Positions 62,165 through 64,000 of a stretch of 64,000 nt of DNA are shown here, piece by piece. A program made the position numbers and the translations under genes. Below the pieces are notes generated by a model. The model was not told where the DNA came from. It did no database searches and saw nothing but the letters and a program-made list of their open reading frames with translations. The DNA comes from Pseudo-nitzschia pungens (taxonomy: Eukaryota; Bacillariophyta; Bacillariophyceae; Bacillariales; Bacillariaceae), in contig CM074759.1 of assembly GCA_037355855.1 (NCBI GenBank), positions 5,332,001-5,396,000 of the forward strand, given 5' to 3'. Within the stretch, counting starts at the first letter, position 1. Each line of letters begins with the position of its first letter.

Positions 62165-64000
62165 TCAGTTCTTGGAGGTCTGTCCTTGGTTTGTGCCATT
62201 TCCACCGCCCTTGCCCTTTCCCTTGCCCTTGCCCCGTCCTTTGGGTCCAAAACTGTTCCCCGCGCCTTGGGTCTTGCTCGCGGAGGCAGCAAAGGGAGCA
62301 GTAGGGTTTGAACTTGTGGACTGAATGGTTCAAGGTCTCTTCTTGCGGAGGTCAAACAACTGTTGGCGCTGTTCCTTGGAGAACGTCTTGTAAACTTCCA
62401 ACGGATACTTCTTGTCTTCAATCTTCCCACTGTATGATCCGCGCTTTCCGCCTCCGCCTCCGCCTCCACCTTGCTGTACGGAGGAGATGCTTCGTGCTCT
62501 CTTGGTTGAAGCCGCACCCATCTTCCTTATGCCGAGACAATGCTTGAAAAAGGAAACACACTCGTTGAAGTCATTGGTGTACTTCTTGTTTTGGAGTGCT
62601 TGGATCTTGGGGTTCTCAAACCGTTCATCTTGAATGCTGGTGATGAAGTTCATGGTGAACTCTTGCTCATCGGGGAACTTGTCGTGGTTGACGAGGGTAG
62701 TCTGAAAGTTCAACCAAGTCCTGCAGTGCTTCTCAAAGTCATAGGTGCGGGAGTCCCCTGTGTAGCGAGAGGTGAACATGCTCGTACGGACCTTGTCGAT
62801 GATCGCCGCGACGTTGGTTTGGGAGAAAGCATTCTTGTAGAGGGTTAGGAAAGCAGCTTGGGCGTTTCCAGTTGGATTCTTCGCGTCCTTGTACCTTCGG
62901 GCGTAGGCCCAGCCAGGTCCATCGCAAACTGCGTTGCAGAGCAACACCCAAACATCGTGGTTGTCGGTGACAAACTGCGGGCCTTCAAGCGTAGCACATC
63001 GAACATTGTAATCCATCCAGTTGGAGAACGTCCCGTCCTTTCCAACAGTTGCAGATCTCTGGGCGGCGGTCACTGTCTCTTGCTCCGTCGGACAAATAAC
63101 ATACGAGAGGGGGAAGCCTTGTTCGTTGTACTGGAAGCGGAGGAACTGACGGAAGTTTTCTTCCCACTGGCGGAAGTTGTCAAGGTTTGAGAGCTTTGGC
63201 GGGGCGGTGATTCCTAAGGTTGCTTCCTTGTCTGCGGTATCCATTCCATGTAGTCGATTGAATGTCTGGTCAGCTGCAAGGGGATCACTGAGCCAAGTAT
63301 GGGCTGTAGGCTTGATACCAATGAGAGGTTGGTAGCAAATCCACTCCGAGAGGAGCTTAAAGGACTGCCTGAATGAGAGTTCGATGAATACTCGTTCAGG
63401 ATGAGGGCACATTGGATGACGGTCTCCATTGAAATCGCGGAGGTACTTGGGGAGTTCCTTTGCAGAGAGTTGTTGGATCGCCTCGATGCTGTTTAGGCCA
63501 TTACGGAATAATTCATCCGCCGTATCACTGTTGCTGAAACCCGGAAGGATCTTGTGGAGGTCTGCCTCCCTTGAGTTGAGCTTTGCTCCGTTCTTGTATC
63601 CAGAGACACCACCATTAGCCTGGGCTGTGGCATGGGCTTGTAGGACGTAGGGATTGGCTCCTGTAGGCGCAGGAGCGGCGGCAGGAGCAGGAGCAGGGAC
63701 AGGAGCAGCAGCAGCAGCAGCGGCGGCAGCAGCAGCGGCAGCAGCTTCAGCAGCTGCGCGGGCTGCGTTCTCATTGCGCATTGCTCTCAGTTCTTCAGCA
63801 ACAGCAAGCAGGATGACTTCAGATCGGGGTTGGATGTTGACGTTGGGTCCTTGTTGAACTCTGGAGACTCCAAACGCAGCGGGAGCAGCAGCCCGAGCAG
63901 CGACAGGCGCTCCAACAGCAGGGGGTGCTCCAGCAGTAGGGGGTGCTCCAGCAGGGGCGTTGTTCAGGGCATGTGGAACTCCAACATCGGCAGCAACCCC
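62165..64000 (-). pseudogene. Copia Gag, N-terminus beyond the right edge, one internal TGA
   Basis: The frame is open from the edge (first codon at 64000) through GVPHALNNAPAGAPPTAG, an Ala run of about 25 residues and the conserved core (KELPKYLRDFNGDRHPMCP, NLDNFRQWEENFRQFLRFQ, FTMNFITSIQDERF). A Gly-run (GGGGGGGG) and RKKRP follow. TGA at 62330-62332 then interrupts; the plus-strand copy has CAA (Gln) there, so this is a mutation. The frame continues TIQSTSSNPTAPF to a Gly/Lys-rich tail (GRGKGKGKGKGGGNG) and TGA at 62165-62167, the normal-looking end. No zinc knuckle seen; the Gly/Lys tail may bind RNA. Confidence 0.85.

Larger units (their letters stand above)
61650..64000 (-). mobile_element. 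Ty1/copia-type element, gag and start of pol, cut by the LINE C junction and the right edge
   Basis: Gag runs from the right edge leftwards, then protease, then an abrupt change to LINE C 5' UTR at about 61649. Assignment to copia rests on the protease motif DSHADT and the gag type shared with 51243-53148. The LTR and gag N-terminus lie outside the window. Confidence 0.82.

Noticed and set aside
1..64000. Search for tRNA, rRNA, host genes and bacterial signals (ribosome binding sites, operons)
   Set aside because: Nothing convincing was seen; all long frames belong to transposable elements, so bacterial annotation categories do not apply.

Overview
This 64-kb window is a piece of a repeat-rich eukaryotic nuclear genome. 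The whole of it is made of transposable elements, many inserted inside one another. I found no host gene, rRNA, tRNA or CRISPR array. The mix is a two-ORF LINE family, Ty3/gypsy elements, a Ty1/copia element with a DSHADT-type protease, and a piggyBac-like transposase with a SAP domain. It would fit a diatom or similar stramenopile alga, but that is an inference from family flavour, not a measured assignment.

Left part (1-22.9 kb). LINE A (minus strand, 10203 to beyond the left edge) looks intact. Its ORF1 is complete, and its ORF2 is open for 1725 codons from 5175 to the edge. LINE A is inserted in ORF2 of a second full copy, LINE B (5' end 19316). LINE B sits in the leader of a gypsy element G, of which the 5' LTR (19372-19699, minus) is visible. 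G abuts the 3' part of a plus-strand LINE F (19700-20196), and LINE F ends inside the pol gene of gypsy element 3 (20197-22937, plus). The missing halves of B, F, G and gypsy 3 should lie beyond the left edge.

Middle part (22.9-43.75 kb). LINE D (minus, defective) has its body at 40711-43750 and its 3' end at 22951-23095. Between them is element E (minus), a non-autonomous LINE derivative of about 1.86 kb that inserted with a 16-bp target duplication. E was in turn hit by three insertions. The first is a piggyBac-like element (24014-32419), which itself carries a 4.6-kb satellite-filled insert with 16-bp terminal inverted repeats (25901-30533). The second is a non-autonomous LINE derivative N1 (32474-33967, 18-bp target duplication). 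The third is a complete, apparently young gypsy element 1 (34237-40083) with identical 189-bp LTRs and a 5-bp target duplication.

Right part (43.75-64 kb). Next come unassigned sequence, gypsy element 2 (44996-50743; 326-bp LTRs with one mismatch; target duplication CATGA), and a decayed plus-strand copia gag (51243-53148). These are followed by the defective LINE C (53318-61649, minus) and the start of a minus-strand copia element (gag and protease, 61650 to the right edge).

Several features recur across elements. LINE ORF1 and ORF2 overlap by the same 8 bases in three copies. The LINE 3' end carries two hairpins with fixed 13-nt spacing and varying loops, also present on the ORF-less E and N1. 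In three LTR elements gag and pol lie in one frame, separated by a single in-frame TGA. In two unrelated gypsy families a perfect palindrome begins at the first base after the 5' LTR, where a primer-binding site belongs.
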